Origin: Adineta ricciae
Taxonomy: Eukaryota > Rotifera > Eurotatoria > Adinetida > Adinetidae
Assembly: GCA_905250025.1 (NCBI GenBank)
Contig: CAJNOJ010000147.1
Span: forward strand, 1 to 64,000
Direction: 5' to 3'
DNA: 64,000 nucleotides
The notes under the pieces: generated by a model
What the model was told of the DNA's origin: nothing
The model's database searches: none
Seen by the model: only the letters and a program-made list of their open reading frames with translations
Position numbers and translations under genes: made by a program
Part shown: piece after piece, positions 45,901 to 57,518 of the stretch
Numbering within the stretch: position 1 is the stretch's first letter
Layout of the letters: the number at the start of each line of letters is the position of its first letter

Positions 45901-46913
45901 TGGTGAGCGATGACAGTGATCATTCAGATAATCCATAAAAGAACACCGGTAAAAAAATAGACAACTAGTTATCACGATAGTTTTGCTTGTTGGTTTCAAG
46001 AGAATTTATTTGCCTAAGCTATCTCAATTGAAGGAATCGAGTTCGATAATCAATGGATTATCTCTTCTCGCTATCGTATTGTTCAGTATGAAACCTATGT
46101 ACTAGTAAAAACTGAAGAGAATGCTTGCATTCTGAATTCCTTTTACGTACCATTCTCAGTTCCTTACAAAACTTCCACGACACGATAAGGCATTTCCGCA
46201 CTGATACGATTCTCAACAATCTCCTATTTCTAACTGCTTTTCTGTACGCGGAATTTGGCTTTCCACGAGCAAACACGAAACATACACTACACTTTCCATC
46301 ACGTACACCTCTTTGAAACTCAACACATACAACTGTTTTTCACGACACATACCGAACTTAAAGGTAAGTAAATCAATCCTTGATGTCAATCGCCAATTTC
46401 TCATATTGCTACTGACCAGTTCATCTGCTACAACTCATCAATCTCTGAGTCTTATACAGCATTGTTCAATACCAACGTATTTCATTCAGAGTGACTTTAC
46501 CTGTTTCAATTTTTGATCCATGTGTAGTCGAACCAGACGATGTTGCCGGCGCACTTTCCGATTTCACAGCAGGCTTTCCCGTAACATCCTTAGAGTGTGA
46601 ACATTTACCGACTGTTGCCTTGATTTCGTCGCATTGAGCTGCTTTGTGTAATGAATCTTGACAAGATGCGTGATCTTCGACGCCTGAGCATGTGTATCCA
46701 ACATGAATGGCACCACTTGCGAGTTCAGTGAAACCATCAACAACAACTTGGGCAATTGACTTGGATGAACAAGATGACTGACATTGGGATGTGAGTGTCT
46801 TGGAGATGGCGTCCTTTTGTGAGGCTAGTGATGTCTTGTCGACATTCTGAAGAACGATTGTGCCCTTGATTGTCTTGGAAGCGACTGGTGAACATGAATG
46901 GGAAGGGAGAGCG
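39997..46913 (-). CDS. Mucin-like secreted repeat protein, 3' part (haplotype piece ending at gap)
   Basis: Minus-strand exons: gap-46501 (end of the third ~95-residue domain), 45793-45695, 45642-45269, 44827-44221 (ATEKAH-type repeats), about 42000-40865 (EHGATGKPEHESTHKA repeats), 40636-40464 and 40359-39997 (stop). Internal joins keep phase except the 5' edge of the 16-mer exon, which I could not place with certainty. The repeated domain pattern is 'GTIVVQ(N/D)...' followed ~55 residues later by 'YTCSGVEDH' and a C-terminal 'KCS'; the last exon has a diverged version (SQCALREIFSSFVLHG). Repeat blocks are Thr/Pro/His/Lys/Glu-rich and probably extended and O-glycosylated. The linker exon is acidic then His/Pro-rich (SSSSESSDDDD). 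Likely extracellular matrix, mucus or adhesive material. Confidence 0.7.
40930..41930 (-). repeat. 48-bp tandem repeat coding EHGATGKPEHESTHKA units
   Basis: About 18 units of 16 residues, varying at a few positions (E/K before H, S/P before T). One half-unit (EHGATGKP) is inserted near 41520. Units at both edges are degenerate. The opposite strand also stays open but codes for implausible Phe/Ser/Gly-rich repeats. Confidence 0.9.
42027..44220 (-). other. Long intron or spacer within the mucin-like gene
   Basis: About 2.2 kb, collinear with 47640-50140 of the other haplotype but with many indels; no open frame is kept between the two. It follows a GCAG|GTGAGG donor. If that donor is not used, reading through gives a short conserved tail (ENSSFQILRFQSYIE) and stop at 44156, so a two-gene model is possible. 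Nothing else recognised. Confidence 0.5.
44240..44740 (-). repeat. Short-period Ala/Thr/Glu/Lys/His repeat block (6-residue unit)
   Basis: Units of the type ATEKAH / ATEKAP / ATEAAH with inserted HTTGAAHVTEKAP segments, arranged in higher-order blocks of ~96 bp near 44320-44520. The matching block in the other haplotype is 327 nt longer across the exon. Confidence 0.85.
45794..46500 (-). other. 707-bp intron of the mucin-like gene
   Basis: Donor ACAG|GTAAAG and acceptor CTCGCAG|GTACA, same length as 52226-52932 in the other haplotype. Contains only short open frames not conserved between the copies. Confidence 0.7.
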
Positions 46914-47013
46914 NNNNNNNNNNNNNNNNNNNNNNNNNNNNNNNNNNNNNNNNNNNNNNNNNNNNNNNNNNNNNNNNNNNNNNNNNNNNNNNNNNNNNNN
47001 NNNNNNNNNNNNN
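46914..47013. other. 100-n assembly gap joining two overlapping haplotype pieces
   Basis: Left of the gap is the start of the third Cys-domain. Right of the gap the sequence restarts inside the 16-residue repeat block, about 6 kb earlier on the map. The ~25 bases on either side deviate from the repeat or domain consensus toward higher GC, as at the 11162 gap. Confidence 0.9.
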
Positions 47014-47560
47014 TGTGAGCGGCCTCGTGCTCGGCTTTCCTTGTGGCGCCATGCTCAGCCTTGCCAGTGGCACCATGCTCAGCTTTGTGAGTAGATTCGT
47101 GCTCAGGTTTGCTAGTGGCACCATGTTCAGCCTTGTGAGTGGATTCGTGCTCAGGTTTACCTGTGGCGCCATGCTCAGCCTTGTGAGTGGATTCGTGCTC
47201 GGGTTTACCTGTGGCGCCATGCTCAGCCTTGCCTGTGGCACCATGCTCAGCTTTGTGAGTAGATTCGTGCTCGGGTTTGCCAGTGGCACCATGTTCAGCC
47301 TTGTTGGTGGGTTCGTGTTTAGGTTTGCCAGTGGCACCATGCTCAGCTTTGTGAGTAGATTCGTGCTCAGGTTTGCTAGTGGCACCATGTTCAGCCTTGT
47401 GAGTGGATTCGTGCTCAGGTTTACCTGTGGCAGCGTGCTCAGCCTTGTGAGTGGATTCGTGCTCGGGTTTACCTGTGGCGCCATGCTCAGCCTTGAGGGT
47501 GGATTCGTGCTCAGGTTTACCTGTGTCAGCGTGCGCAGCCTTATGAGTAGATTCGTGCTC
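47014..47560 (-). repeat. 48-bp EHGATGKPEHESTHKA repeat block, second haplotype
   Basis: Same 16-residue unit as 40930-41930, truncated by the gap. Two units are shortened to EHGATGKA, giving local half-unit steps. Confidence 0.85.
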
Positions 47561-50500
47561 AAGTTGGGTAGTGACAGCGTGTTGTGGTTTCTCAGTTGAA
47601 TGTGATTGTGGCTGATCTGTGATATCGTGTGATGGTTTGGTGGTCAGAGCCGGTTCGGGTTGGGACGTGTTCAAATATCAGGTGATGGGGCAGATGGATT
47701 TGCTGAATTGTTCAAGTATCGATGTCGATCACATGTTGTAAGCTGTACTAGGTAGGTTCACATGATGTCGCGGTAATGGTTACGGGTTTGTGGGTGTAAG
47801 AGTTGTAAAATAGCTTTATGGTATGGTGGTTCGTTCTAGCGGCTGCGTAATGGAATCGGGTAAGAGTGTGATGGAATGGGAAGGTAGAGACAATCGTTCG
47901 ATGGAATGCAGGTATTAATGGTGGTAACATTTGTGGTCAGTGGATTTTACCGATGGCGCTGCGGTGCGGGAACATATGTTTGTTGGAAGTAGAGGTGATG
48001 CGTAGTATTGTTAGGTAGTAACATGTGTGCCCATTGTACGCGTTAGTTATGATATGTATATTGATACGGGGTTGTGCTGTTTGTATGCTAGATTTTGTAG
48101 TGTTTCTTATATGTTTTGATAAAACTAGTCGATGGAATTTGGTTGGGAAGTGTTTTATGTGCAAGGGGGAGAATTGTTTCATTCTGCCTGAATGTACAGA
48201 TAAATGTTGTTTCGAAGACCAGCTGAGGTAGAAAACTGATCATTAAAAAACTACAGCACAAATCTTAGATTTGAACCATCGCTGATGCTAAGAGATTCAT
48301 TATTAAACGTTAAATAAAGTCTTCTTTTGGTATATTAGATGCTTGTAGAAAAAACAATATTTGGTGGATTTTATGCAAGATCCGAAATGTAAGGTGAGAG
48401 GTGATTTTATGTATATTTCACACGTGTATAAGAATATACCACAAACTCACTCGGAATAAAGGGAAAACCTAATTGGGATACCGTAGAAGTAAGCCGCTAA
48501 GTGAGCGTATTAACGTTATACCCATTCTTAAATCATCAAGAGCTGAACACAGAACGTAAAATTAAAATTATTATGTTTCTCTATTAAAACCCGAATACAC
48601 GATAGAATTGAATCCAATTAATTCACTTTTAAGTGAGCACTTGTGCACACAAAGCCATTGAGCCGCCCATGATGATAAAGAAATACCGCTTTAACGTCCT
48701 GAAATGAATAATCAGATATATTATATCAACAAGGGATGTCAGTAACGCACATTGAGGAAAGTATCATGGGGCACATGTATACAATTTGAAATAGGAATCT
48801 GTTTGGTTATTTTCCACAGCTAGTTCATGCGATTTTTTTCAGTAATCAAAAGGCATTATCATAAGTACTAGCTGTAATTAATTGTAATAAACATGTATTC
48901 ATATACGAAAATAATAGTTCCCAAAACGGATATTCATACTTGTTTATTCCAGCTAACACACGAACCTTGTGATTAGTCTAAAGGATTCTGCAAATATTTT
49001 GTGTTGACGCTTCTCAAATGTTTGTAGAATTCATTGCTGTTGTATTAGATGAGCGCCACCAAGCCTTTCTCTTTCCGTACAGAAGCACCTGTGATGATTA
49101 GTGCATTAGTTCCGATCACATCAAAAAGTTCATTTAATTCTGTTTCAATTTTTCAGCTTATTTTTTTGGTTTATTCAGTTTTATTTTCTCTCATTTATTG
49201 CGCATCCTCATTCGACGACAGTTCACACTATGACCTTCGGTCGCTAATCAAGCGCAAGACACTGTCATATAGTCAACAACGAACGAAAGACGCGTGTCTG
49301 TAATATGCATTCATTCATTAGATAAAGTTCTATAAGATACATTTCTCTTACGTATCATCATTTTTCAGTACTACTCTTCGTCGTTTCACTGACAAACAAA
49401 AATGATTTGTAGAACAAATCTACGTGTTACATCAATGATCTACTATAATTACACGATGAATATCTTTGCACTAAGAAGTTGCATCTTTTTTGTTATTAGC
49501 AAAAACAATAGATTTCTTTTATTGCTTTTCCCGAACCTTATATAGGGATTTTTATTAGACTTAATTTTCTTTCAACTGTCTGTCCATTCAGGATGCTTAA
49601 TTAAGTTTTCATTTTCATCGTCTGACTGTCCCTGAAGAATGTTGATTTATCATCTTGCGCGTCAATCAAATTAGTCGAATCCGTTATCAACCTTAATTTA
49701 TATTTCTTGTTTATTTTGAAACGACCATAGCAAACGAGAATCCGCATATCCACACTGTTTCTCTATTTTGATCAATCAAATTAGGTAGCCATGTTATAGT
49801 TTGCCTTCCGATCAAGATATGCATTTATTTCGGGTGCTTTACAATCCAACCGACTAGGATAATCATTATTAATGAACCTCATTTACAGCTTTTTCAAGCT
49901 TTTGTTCAAAAGGATAAACAAACTCATAAAAAAAATTTAAAGTTCCACTAAAAACCACTCGAAAAATATCATAATCATCATAGTATCACATACCCTGAAA
50001 TAATTCACTACCCATTCCTTCAAAAGAATTTCAACTTATGATCCTCTTTCACAACGCGTGTGGAACAACATCATGCTATTCAATGTAGCTCTGGAAACGT
50101 AATATTTGGAAACTACTATTCTCATTCTTGCCAAGCTCACCTGCGTGGGTCGTGCCGTGCTCTGCTTTAGTTGTTCTGCGAGCTTTCTCCGTGGCATGAG
50201 CGGCTTCTGTTGCATGTGCTTTTTCAGTTGCTGGAACCTTTTCTGTTGCATGAGCTTTTTCTGTAGCATGAGCTTTTTCTGTAGCATGAGCGGCTTCTGT
50301 TGGACGTGCCTTTTCAGTTGCTGGAGCCTTTTCTGTGGCATGAGCTTTTTCTGTAGCATGAGCAGCTTCTGTTGCATGTGCGGCTTCTGTTGCATGAGCA
50401 GCTTCTGTTGCATGTGCTTTTTCTGTGGCAGGAGCAGCTTCTGTTGGACGTGCCTTTTCAGTTGCTGGAGCCTTTTCTGTGGCATGAGCGGCTTCTGTTG

Positions 50501-53500
50501 CATGTGCTTTTTCTGTAGCATGAGCGGCTTCTGTTGCATGTGCTTTTTCAGTTGCATGAGCAGCTTCTGTTGCATGTGCAGCTTCTGTTGGACGTGCCTT
50601 TTCAGTTGCTGGAGCCTTTTCTGTGGCATGGACTGCGCCATTGGTGTGAGCGGCTTCTGTTGCATGTGCTTTTTCTGTAGCATGAGCAGCTTCTGTTGCA
50701 TGTGCTTTTTCTGTAGCATGAGCAGCTTCTGTTGCGTGTGCCTTTTCTGTAGCATGAGCGGCTTCTGTTGCATGAGCCTTTTCTGTTGCATGTGCTTTTT
50801 CTGTAGCATGAGCGGCTTCTGTTGCATGTGCCTTTTCTGTTGCATGAGCGGCTTCTGTTGCATGAGCCTTTTCTGTTGCATGTGCCTTTTCTGTAGCATG
50901 AGCGGCTTCTGTTGCATGAGCCTTTTCTGTTGCATGTGCTTTTTCTGTAGCATGTGCTGCACCAGTTGTATGAGCGAGTTCAGATTTGGTAGTTGTATCT
51001 TCGACGCTTTCACTGCTTGCACTGTCTTGATCTCCGGGTTTCAACAAAGAGCATTGCCCAATTTTGTCTCTGATCTGAAAAGAGATGGAAAGGTTAGTTT
51101 AAATTTGACGAGTGCTAGGAGGGCCGGAGAAAGCTCGATAACTCACATGAGTAGCTGATAGTGGTGATTACTCTGTGTTCGGTTTATACGGGCATTATGT
51201 CCTGCCGAAAATTGCAGGAGGTTTGTTGAAGAACTATCAGTGGTATTGCATTTGTCTGATACGGAAGAAATGAAGGAAGGGGATTGTTGATAAGGAGAGG
51301 ACGGGGAAAGGATGCGAACGGGTAACTGTTGTGTCTGCTCTGAGTGAGTGTTTCATCTGGATTTAGGAAAGACAATGAAATTTCTGACATTTTGAATAGG
51401 TCGTGAGCAAACCGAGAAGTCAGAGATTCGCATCATTTGAACTGTTCAGATATTTCAGTGTTTACCGTCACAGTAGAGACTTGCATATTCGAAAAGTTCG
51501 ACCATCTCTTTGGAATGGAGATATACATCAAAATCGACTGTTAACTTCTTTATATCGGTCATGTTCCACCTTATTAAATTCCTTTTTCTCAGAGATTAGA
51601 CTTAAACAAGGAGTTTGTACCTAACATGAACTTCAAAGTGAAAATTGAAGTGATTTTGAGAAGACACAAAAAGATATTTTTAAAGGCATCGTAAAATTAC
51701 CTTATCGTTTGTACAGCATTGTTTCATACCAAGTTTTACCATGTTATGGGCAGCTTTCGGCACTGAACATGTGTAGTGGAACACCGTGTTCGTGGCGTTT
51801 CCACCAACCGTTTGCACTTTACATTGATAGTTCACTTTGTTGCCGTGAGTCTGATCCATATATAGATTCAGTTGTGTTGTCACTTCTTCGCTCACTGCGG
51901 CTAAACGACTTGCGTTGTTTGCATAGCGGGCTTCGCATGGACAATCTTGAACAACTATGGTGCCTTGTAAAGTCTGATCATCGATTTCTTTGATTGAAGA
52001 GTCATCACACTGTTTCATTTGAACATTGCGTGACGTAGCTGGTGACTTCTTCGTGACACGTTGCACTGGTTTCTCTGAAAGCAGACAAAAGTGACGAGGA
52101 GATCTGACATTCACATAGACATCTACTTGACAGTGCCGCGTTGGTCGAGCGCTTGGCTGTTTCATGTACAACAGGTTTGCTTGCTGTATGTTCTTCGGCC
52201 TTCGATGTGCTAGCATGTTGTGTACCTGCGAGAACAAACGTAAAAGTTGAGAAAGTGTCGCCGATGCACAGGTGCATGTTTTCGTCGAATTTCATACAAA
52301 TGGTTTTATTATATTGTGAATGTATGTATGAATCGTGAGCGACGAAAGTGATCGCTCAGATAATCCATAAAAGAAGATCGGTAAAAAAATAGACAACTAA
52401 TTATTACTATAGTCTTGCCTGTTGATTTCAAGAGAATTTATTCGACTACGCTACGTGAATTGAAGGAATCCAGTTCGACAGTTCATCGATTATCTCGTCT
52501 CGCTATCTTCTTGTTCACTATAAAATAAATGTGTCATAATAAACTGAAGAAAATACTTGTATTCTGAATCCCTTTTACTTACGCTTCTCAGTTCCTCACA
52601 AAAAGTGCCATGACACGAAAACACATTACAGTACTGATACGATTCTCAAGAATATCCTATCACTAACTGCTTTACTGTACGCGGAATTTGCCTTTCCACG
52701 AGAAAACACCAAACATACAAAAGCCATCGCCTCACGTACAACTTCTTAAAACTCAACACAAAAACTATTTTAAACGAAACATACCAAACGAAAACGTAAG
52801 TAAATCTACCCACTATCCCAAACACACATATCTCATATTGCTCCTGACGAATTCATCTGCTACAACTCATCATTCTCTAAGTCCTCTAAAGCATTCTTCA
52901 ACTCCCACTTATCTAATTCAAATTGACTTTACCTGTTTCAACTATCGATCCGTGTGTAGTCGAAGCCGACAATGTTGCTGACACACTTTCCGATTTCACA
53001 GCAGGCTTTCCCGTAACATCCTTCGAGTGCGAACATTTACCGACTGTTGTCTTGATATCATCGCATTGTGCCGCTTTGTGTAATGAATCCTGACATGATG
53101 TGTGATCTTCTACACCTGAGCATGTGTATCCAACATGAATGGCACCACCTTCGACTTCAGTGAAACCATCAACAACAACCTTGGCAATTGACTTGGATGA
53201 ACAAGATGATTGGCATTGAGATGTGAGTGTCTTGGAAATGGCGTCCTTTTGTGAGGCTAGTGATGTCTTGTCGACATTCTGAACAACGATGGTGCCCTTG
53301 ATTGTCTTGGAGTCTGTCGATGAACATGAATGTGAAGCAACAGCTGGACCGGTGACCTTGGCTGCAGTGATGGCAACGGCTTTCGGAGCCGCAGTGGTGG
53401 CAGCGGCTTTTGCAGATGTTTTGGCATCGTTGCTGTTCGAATGTGAACATTTACCGACTGTTGTCTTGATGTCGTCGCATTGTGCCGCTTTGTGTAATGA

Positions 53501-54379
53501 ATCTTGACAAGATGTGTGATCTTCTACGCCAGAGCACGTGTATGCGACATGAAGAGTACCGTCATCGGCTTCAGTGACACCATCAACAGCTACTTGAGCA
53601 GTTGATTTGGATGAACAAGATGATTGGCATTGAGATGTGAGTGTCTTGGAAATGGCGTCCTTTTGTGAAGTGAGCGATGTCTTGTCGACATTCTGAACAA
53701 CGATTGTACCCTTGATTGTCTTGGAGTCTGTCGATGAACATGAATGTGAAGCAACAGCGGGACCGGTCGTCTTTGCTCCTGATGTAAGGATGGCTTTTTG
53801 AGTTGCTTTTGGAGCTGCTGTAGTGGCTTGAGATTTAGCGGCCTGTGTCGTTTGTGCCAAGTTGGTTGCAGTGTTACCTGTTTTGGAACATTTGGAAACT
53901 GTTTGCTTGACATCGTCACAGGTTGAAGCTTTGTGTAGTGCTGTTTGGCATGCTGTGTGATCGCTGACACCTGTACAAGTGTATGTCATGGTGAGATTGC
54001 CGTTTCCTAGATCCGTGACTGTGTCAACAGTTACTTGACATTTCGTATTAGATGCGGCAGATGATTGAACTTGAGTTGCGAGAGATTTAGCGATAGTGTC
54101 TTTTTGGGATGTGAGCGCGGTATGATCGCAGTTGTTGACAGTGATTGTACCTTTCACCGTTTTGGAATCAGTGGATGAGCATGAATGTGATGCTACTGTT
54201 CCTTGGGAAGCTAAATGGAAGTTAAAGATAGAGAAAGTATGGCTATGACTTTTAAATTAGATCAAAACTTTCGTGTCAGTGGAGGAAAGGAAAGTAATCT
54301 TACCTGTGAGGGTAGCGCGAACAACTAGTGAACTGCTAATAACGAGAATGGCGATGAACACAGAGTGATGTCGCATCAT
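47014..54379 (-). CDS. Mucin-like secreted repeat protein, 5' part with signal peptide
   Basis: Exons: 54379-54304 (MMRHHSVFIAILVISSSLVVRA, signal peptide), 54210-52933 (three tandem ~95-residue domains joined by Ala/Thr/Lys linkers), 52225-52127, 52074-51701 (a fourth, diverged domain, CPCEARYANNASRL), 51074-50141 (ATEKAH repeats) and the 16-mer repeats from about 47620 down to the gap. Phases agree throughout except the 5' edge of the last exon. Each main domain has a fixed Cys pattern: one Cys after SHS, a pair around 'SQCQSSCSS', then YTC, SCQ/ACQ, QC/TC and a final KCS, so disulfides are likely. The alpha/beta pattern resembles a SEA-like fold but I do not recognise the family. Together with the 39997-46913 piece it describes one gene of roughly 1,300 residues or more. 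Confidence 0.7.
47640..50140 (-). other. Long intron or spacer, second haplotype
   Basis: Collinear with 42027-44220 but about 300 bp longer, mainly from an extra ~260 bp at about 48275-48535. That extra stretch has no visible terminal repeats or target duplication. No coding sequence recognised. Confidence 0.5.
50180..50970 (-). repeat. 18-bp-period repeat coding ATEKAH/ATEAAH units
   Basis: About 45 six-residue units, with occasional ATEKAP, RPTEAA and a single HTNGAVH variant. The exon is 934 nt against 607 nt in the other haplotype, both ending in the same phase, so the block changes length in frame. Confidence 0.9.
52226..52932 (-). other. 707-bp intron of the mucin-like gene, second haplotype
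   Basis: Same donor and acceptor and the same length as 45794-46500. No conserved open frame. Confidence 0.7.
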
Positions 54380-54443
54380 AGTGTGTTGGAGAAAAGTCCG
54401 TTTGAATAAAGAAATCTATGTGTATTAAGTTTGTTCTATTCAC

Positions 54444-54451
54444 CTTTTATA
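54444..54451 (-). promoter_or_regulatory. TATA box of the mucin-like gene
   Basis: TATAAAAG on the minus strand, 65 bp before the ATG at 54379, giving a 5' UTR of about 35 nt. The same box is at 61070-61077 in the other copy. Confidence 0.75.
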
Positions 54452-55855
54452 GTTCGATCGTTATAGGAAATACGTCATCGATATTTTTAATGTTATCATA
54501 ATAATATTTTTTCGAAGAACGGCAGATGTTTCTATCACCACATATTTTTTGTCACAGTTACAATAAGTTAATAGCGAATGCACTTTATTCGATGAAGTGC
54601 ATAAATAACAAAAGAAAAGGATAAACGATTTTTCGCATTTGCAATCGAGAGAAAGTGCTTTGTGATATCTCTTCGTATTACAGAAAAGATCATTTGAACA
54701 ATCCTTTTCGGTCAATCCTCTCGCATTGTTGTTAGTAGAAATTTTTTATATGTACAATTTTTTATCATTGAGATTCAATGAAATTTGTACGACTTCAACA
54801 TCCTTTCGTGTTCTAAATCTATTGGCATGGCTTTGAATTGACCTATTCGATTAATGATCATGAAAAAGTGCATTGAGAGCATCTTGTTTGTCATCAACAT
54901 GTTATGAAGTAGTTAGATAAATAAATGCCAACTGTTGCCGTCTTTTGTGTTTGAATAAAACGTACTATGTACTATTAAGAAAGACAAGCTAATATCAAAC
55001 GCACTTTTACTAATAGAGGGCATTGTAGGCCGATAAAAAGTTGAATGAAATACTCTTTTGTGTTCTAATGTAGATCGTTTTATGAATAGATGCATCTGTC
55101 GTTCTATCCAATGCACTATTTCGTAAAAAAAGGGTTAATGAGAGCAATAACGATGCACTTTTTTTTGGCAACTTCTATATCTGTTTAAAAACAACAATAA
55201 TAGATTGACTAAGAGAAAACTTCTTCGTTTCCCGTTCTCTACATAAACGCAAGTGATTTGATGAATTAGTGACATTCTGGAGAAACCAGCAGTCAATTAA
55301 CATCCAATACCGAAGGTGCCGGTAAGACTGCTACTCCAGTTTGTCACTATCATGTAGCTTTGGGAGTAAGTTGTGTGTGAAATCAATCTTCGTCAGATAT
55401 GGTGCTTCGAGTCAAAATTACAAATCAAATTATTTCACGTATACCACAGCAAACAGTTAGGAATGTTGATCGATATGATAAACGACGCGGAGCGGTGTAA
55501 GTGGATGAACATGGCATTGTCATACAAGAATGGCAGTGTTACAGAACATCGGTAGGCGTGCGAAAAGGGACGGTTATGTGTGGACCGACAGTGCGAATTG
55601 TTCTGCGCACTTTCCTTTGTAACATCTGCACGTCTCATGTTACTCCTTCTGCAACCATTCCATCATTCATTATTTCAATCGCATTCTTTTCGGTTTATGT
55701 CACAAGCAAGCGGGTGATCACGTCTTGACGATAAACAACGACCGAACGAGAAAAAAAACGTCGTTTCTTTTGTAATTTTATGACAACGAAAATTTTTGTT
55801 TGTTCGTTGATACGAAATTTAAAAAAAAAGAGAATATTATTCCTTTCTTTATTAC
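54452..55855. other. Intergenic between mucin-like and Ntn-hydrolase genes
   Basis: About 1.4 kb, collinear with 61078-62481 at roughly 95% identity. Short plus-strand frames around 55373-55728 shift between the copies and are not accepted. The TTTATT at 55848-55853 is a minus-strand AATAAA just 3 bp beyond the hydrolase stop. Confidence 0.6.
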
Positions 55856-57320
55856 TCAATGAAAATTTTCAATCTCATTGATGGATGGTTGTGAACGAGC
55901 GTATTCGATTTTGAGATCCAATTTATTAAATTGTCGTTGATAAGCTGGCTTAGGTCCTTGCTTGTTAGGACTTCCACCATTTGCCAAATATAAGATATTA
56001 TCCGTTAGATCATAAATAGCTACGTGAACATCGCCGGTTTTAACGATGGCAGAAATGTTTTCAATCGTTGATTCTGCTGTTATTTTACCATATTCGCTCA
56101 TCAGTTGTTCGTAGAGTTTATATTGATATGATGGGCATAACCAATCCATGCCGTTGTAAACAATATTTGGTATGGTTGGATGCCATTCCGCTGCTGGTTG
56201 CAAATTGACGTCATCAAAAAAACTGACTTTGGAATGTGAATATTGTATCATACGAGCAGTATTTAGTTTTCCATCGGCAATACCAACAATTAAACGACAT
56301 GTTCGACGAACATTACTAATGTATGAAAGTGCATCGTCAACAGTTTCAGAAAATTGTAGGATATAACGCGAAACAAAGATAAAAGGTTGACCCGACATGC
56401 TTTCATCACCGAATGTATCATCGGGAAGTTCAACACCAATCGATGTCATGCCCAATAATGATGAAGACATACCACTCAGTACACCAATATAACCTAAGAC
56501 GATAAAAATTCATATTTCGAATCGATTAATCATGCAATTACCTGCCCATGCAATGTTAGTAAATGTGTGGCCTAATTTCGATGAAAGAGGATGATACACC
56601 GTGATGACTGGATAATCTTGGAGACCAGCATGCATATCCCAATCGAATGCACGTAATTGAAGTGTCTTACCGCCCAATGTTGCTTTACCCCAAGCACCAT
56701 AATATGAACAGTGAGCTAAATAAAGTCTCGTTCAAACAAATATAATTATAAAAATTTGATTATTTTCTTTTACCTCGTGTTAGCTCTCCAAACATATGAA
56801 TATGTACTAAAAGTTTATAATCAATATTTGCTGCGTCCGATATACCACGGATCTCATTGTAGATCTCTTCATCCATATAAGGTTTAACAAAGGAATTCTG
56901 AACATCTAAAGCGAAAGCTAAACCTTTCTTTGCGATCAGTTCTTTCAACGATTCAGGTATTGGTAAATGTTCAAGTTTTTCAGTCACTTCTTTTTCAAAA
57001 TATGCATAGACCTTTGGCATGAATTGTGTAATTTGTTCTCCTAACAGCGTTCCATAAGCAAATCCATAATCATATCCATTCTTGCCCCATAGATGGACAA
57101 GCCATGTTTGATCATCACCAACACCAATCTGGTAGAGTGAACCATTTTCCACATTACGAATCAATCGAGGAGCACCTGTTTCAATGGGAAGAAGATTCGG
57201 AGTACCGTGTGGTGTATCATTTTTACAAAAGCTACCAAGATTTTCAAAAGAAAATCCTCGAGCAGCAAAACTCGTTTTAACATTTGATAAAACGAGAAAA
57301 GTAAACCAGTACAGATTCAT
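55856..57320 (-). CDS. Secreted Ntn-hydrolase, acid ceramidase / C45 acyltransferase-like
   Basis: Exons 57320-56774, 56715-56542 and 56493-55856 (introns 58 and 48 bp, both phase 1) give 452 residues. The signal peptide is MNLYWFTFLVLSNVKTSFAA. Exon 1 is the pro-segment (YDYGFAYGTLLGEQ, DAANIDYKLLVHIHMFGELTRG). The predicted autocatalytic nucleophile is the Cys in 'AHCSYYGAWGKATLGGKTLQ', coded across and just after intron 1, followed by the family's Arg-Asp pair (LRAFDWD). The larger subunit continues through 'GMTSIGVELPDDTFGD' to the end. Relatives are Dictyostelium dcd1-type acid-ceramidase-like proteins and C45 acyltransferases; probable substrates are N-acyl lipids or amides in lysosomes or outside the cell, not determinable here. 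The poly(A) signal nearly abuts the stop. Confidence 0.75.
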
Positions 57321-57518
57321 ACTATTTTTTTTCTCTTTTCGTTATATGAAAACGAAGCACACGGAAAATCTTTCGTTTTATCTTGTATTTACGTGTGAAA
57401 GTGAACAGAGAACATATTTTATCGTTCTCATAACGTGCATTGTAGTCTTTTTTTATGCTATGACCAGTAAAAAAACCTTTCGTTCGCTTTCTACCTTTAC
57501 TATACTGTTAATCGTTAA

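Noticed and set aside
50106-51158. Plus-strand Cys/Phe/Met-rich frame opposite the ATEKAH repeats
   Set aside because: Another shadow of a repeat whose period is a multiple of 3.
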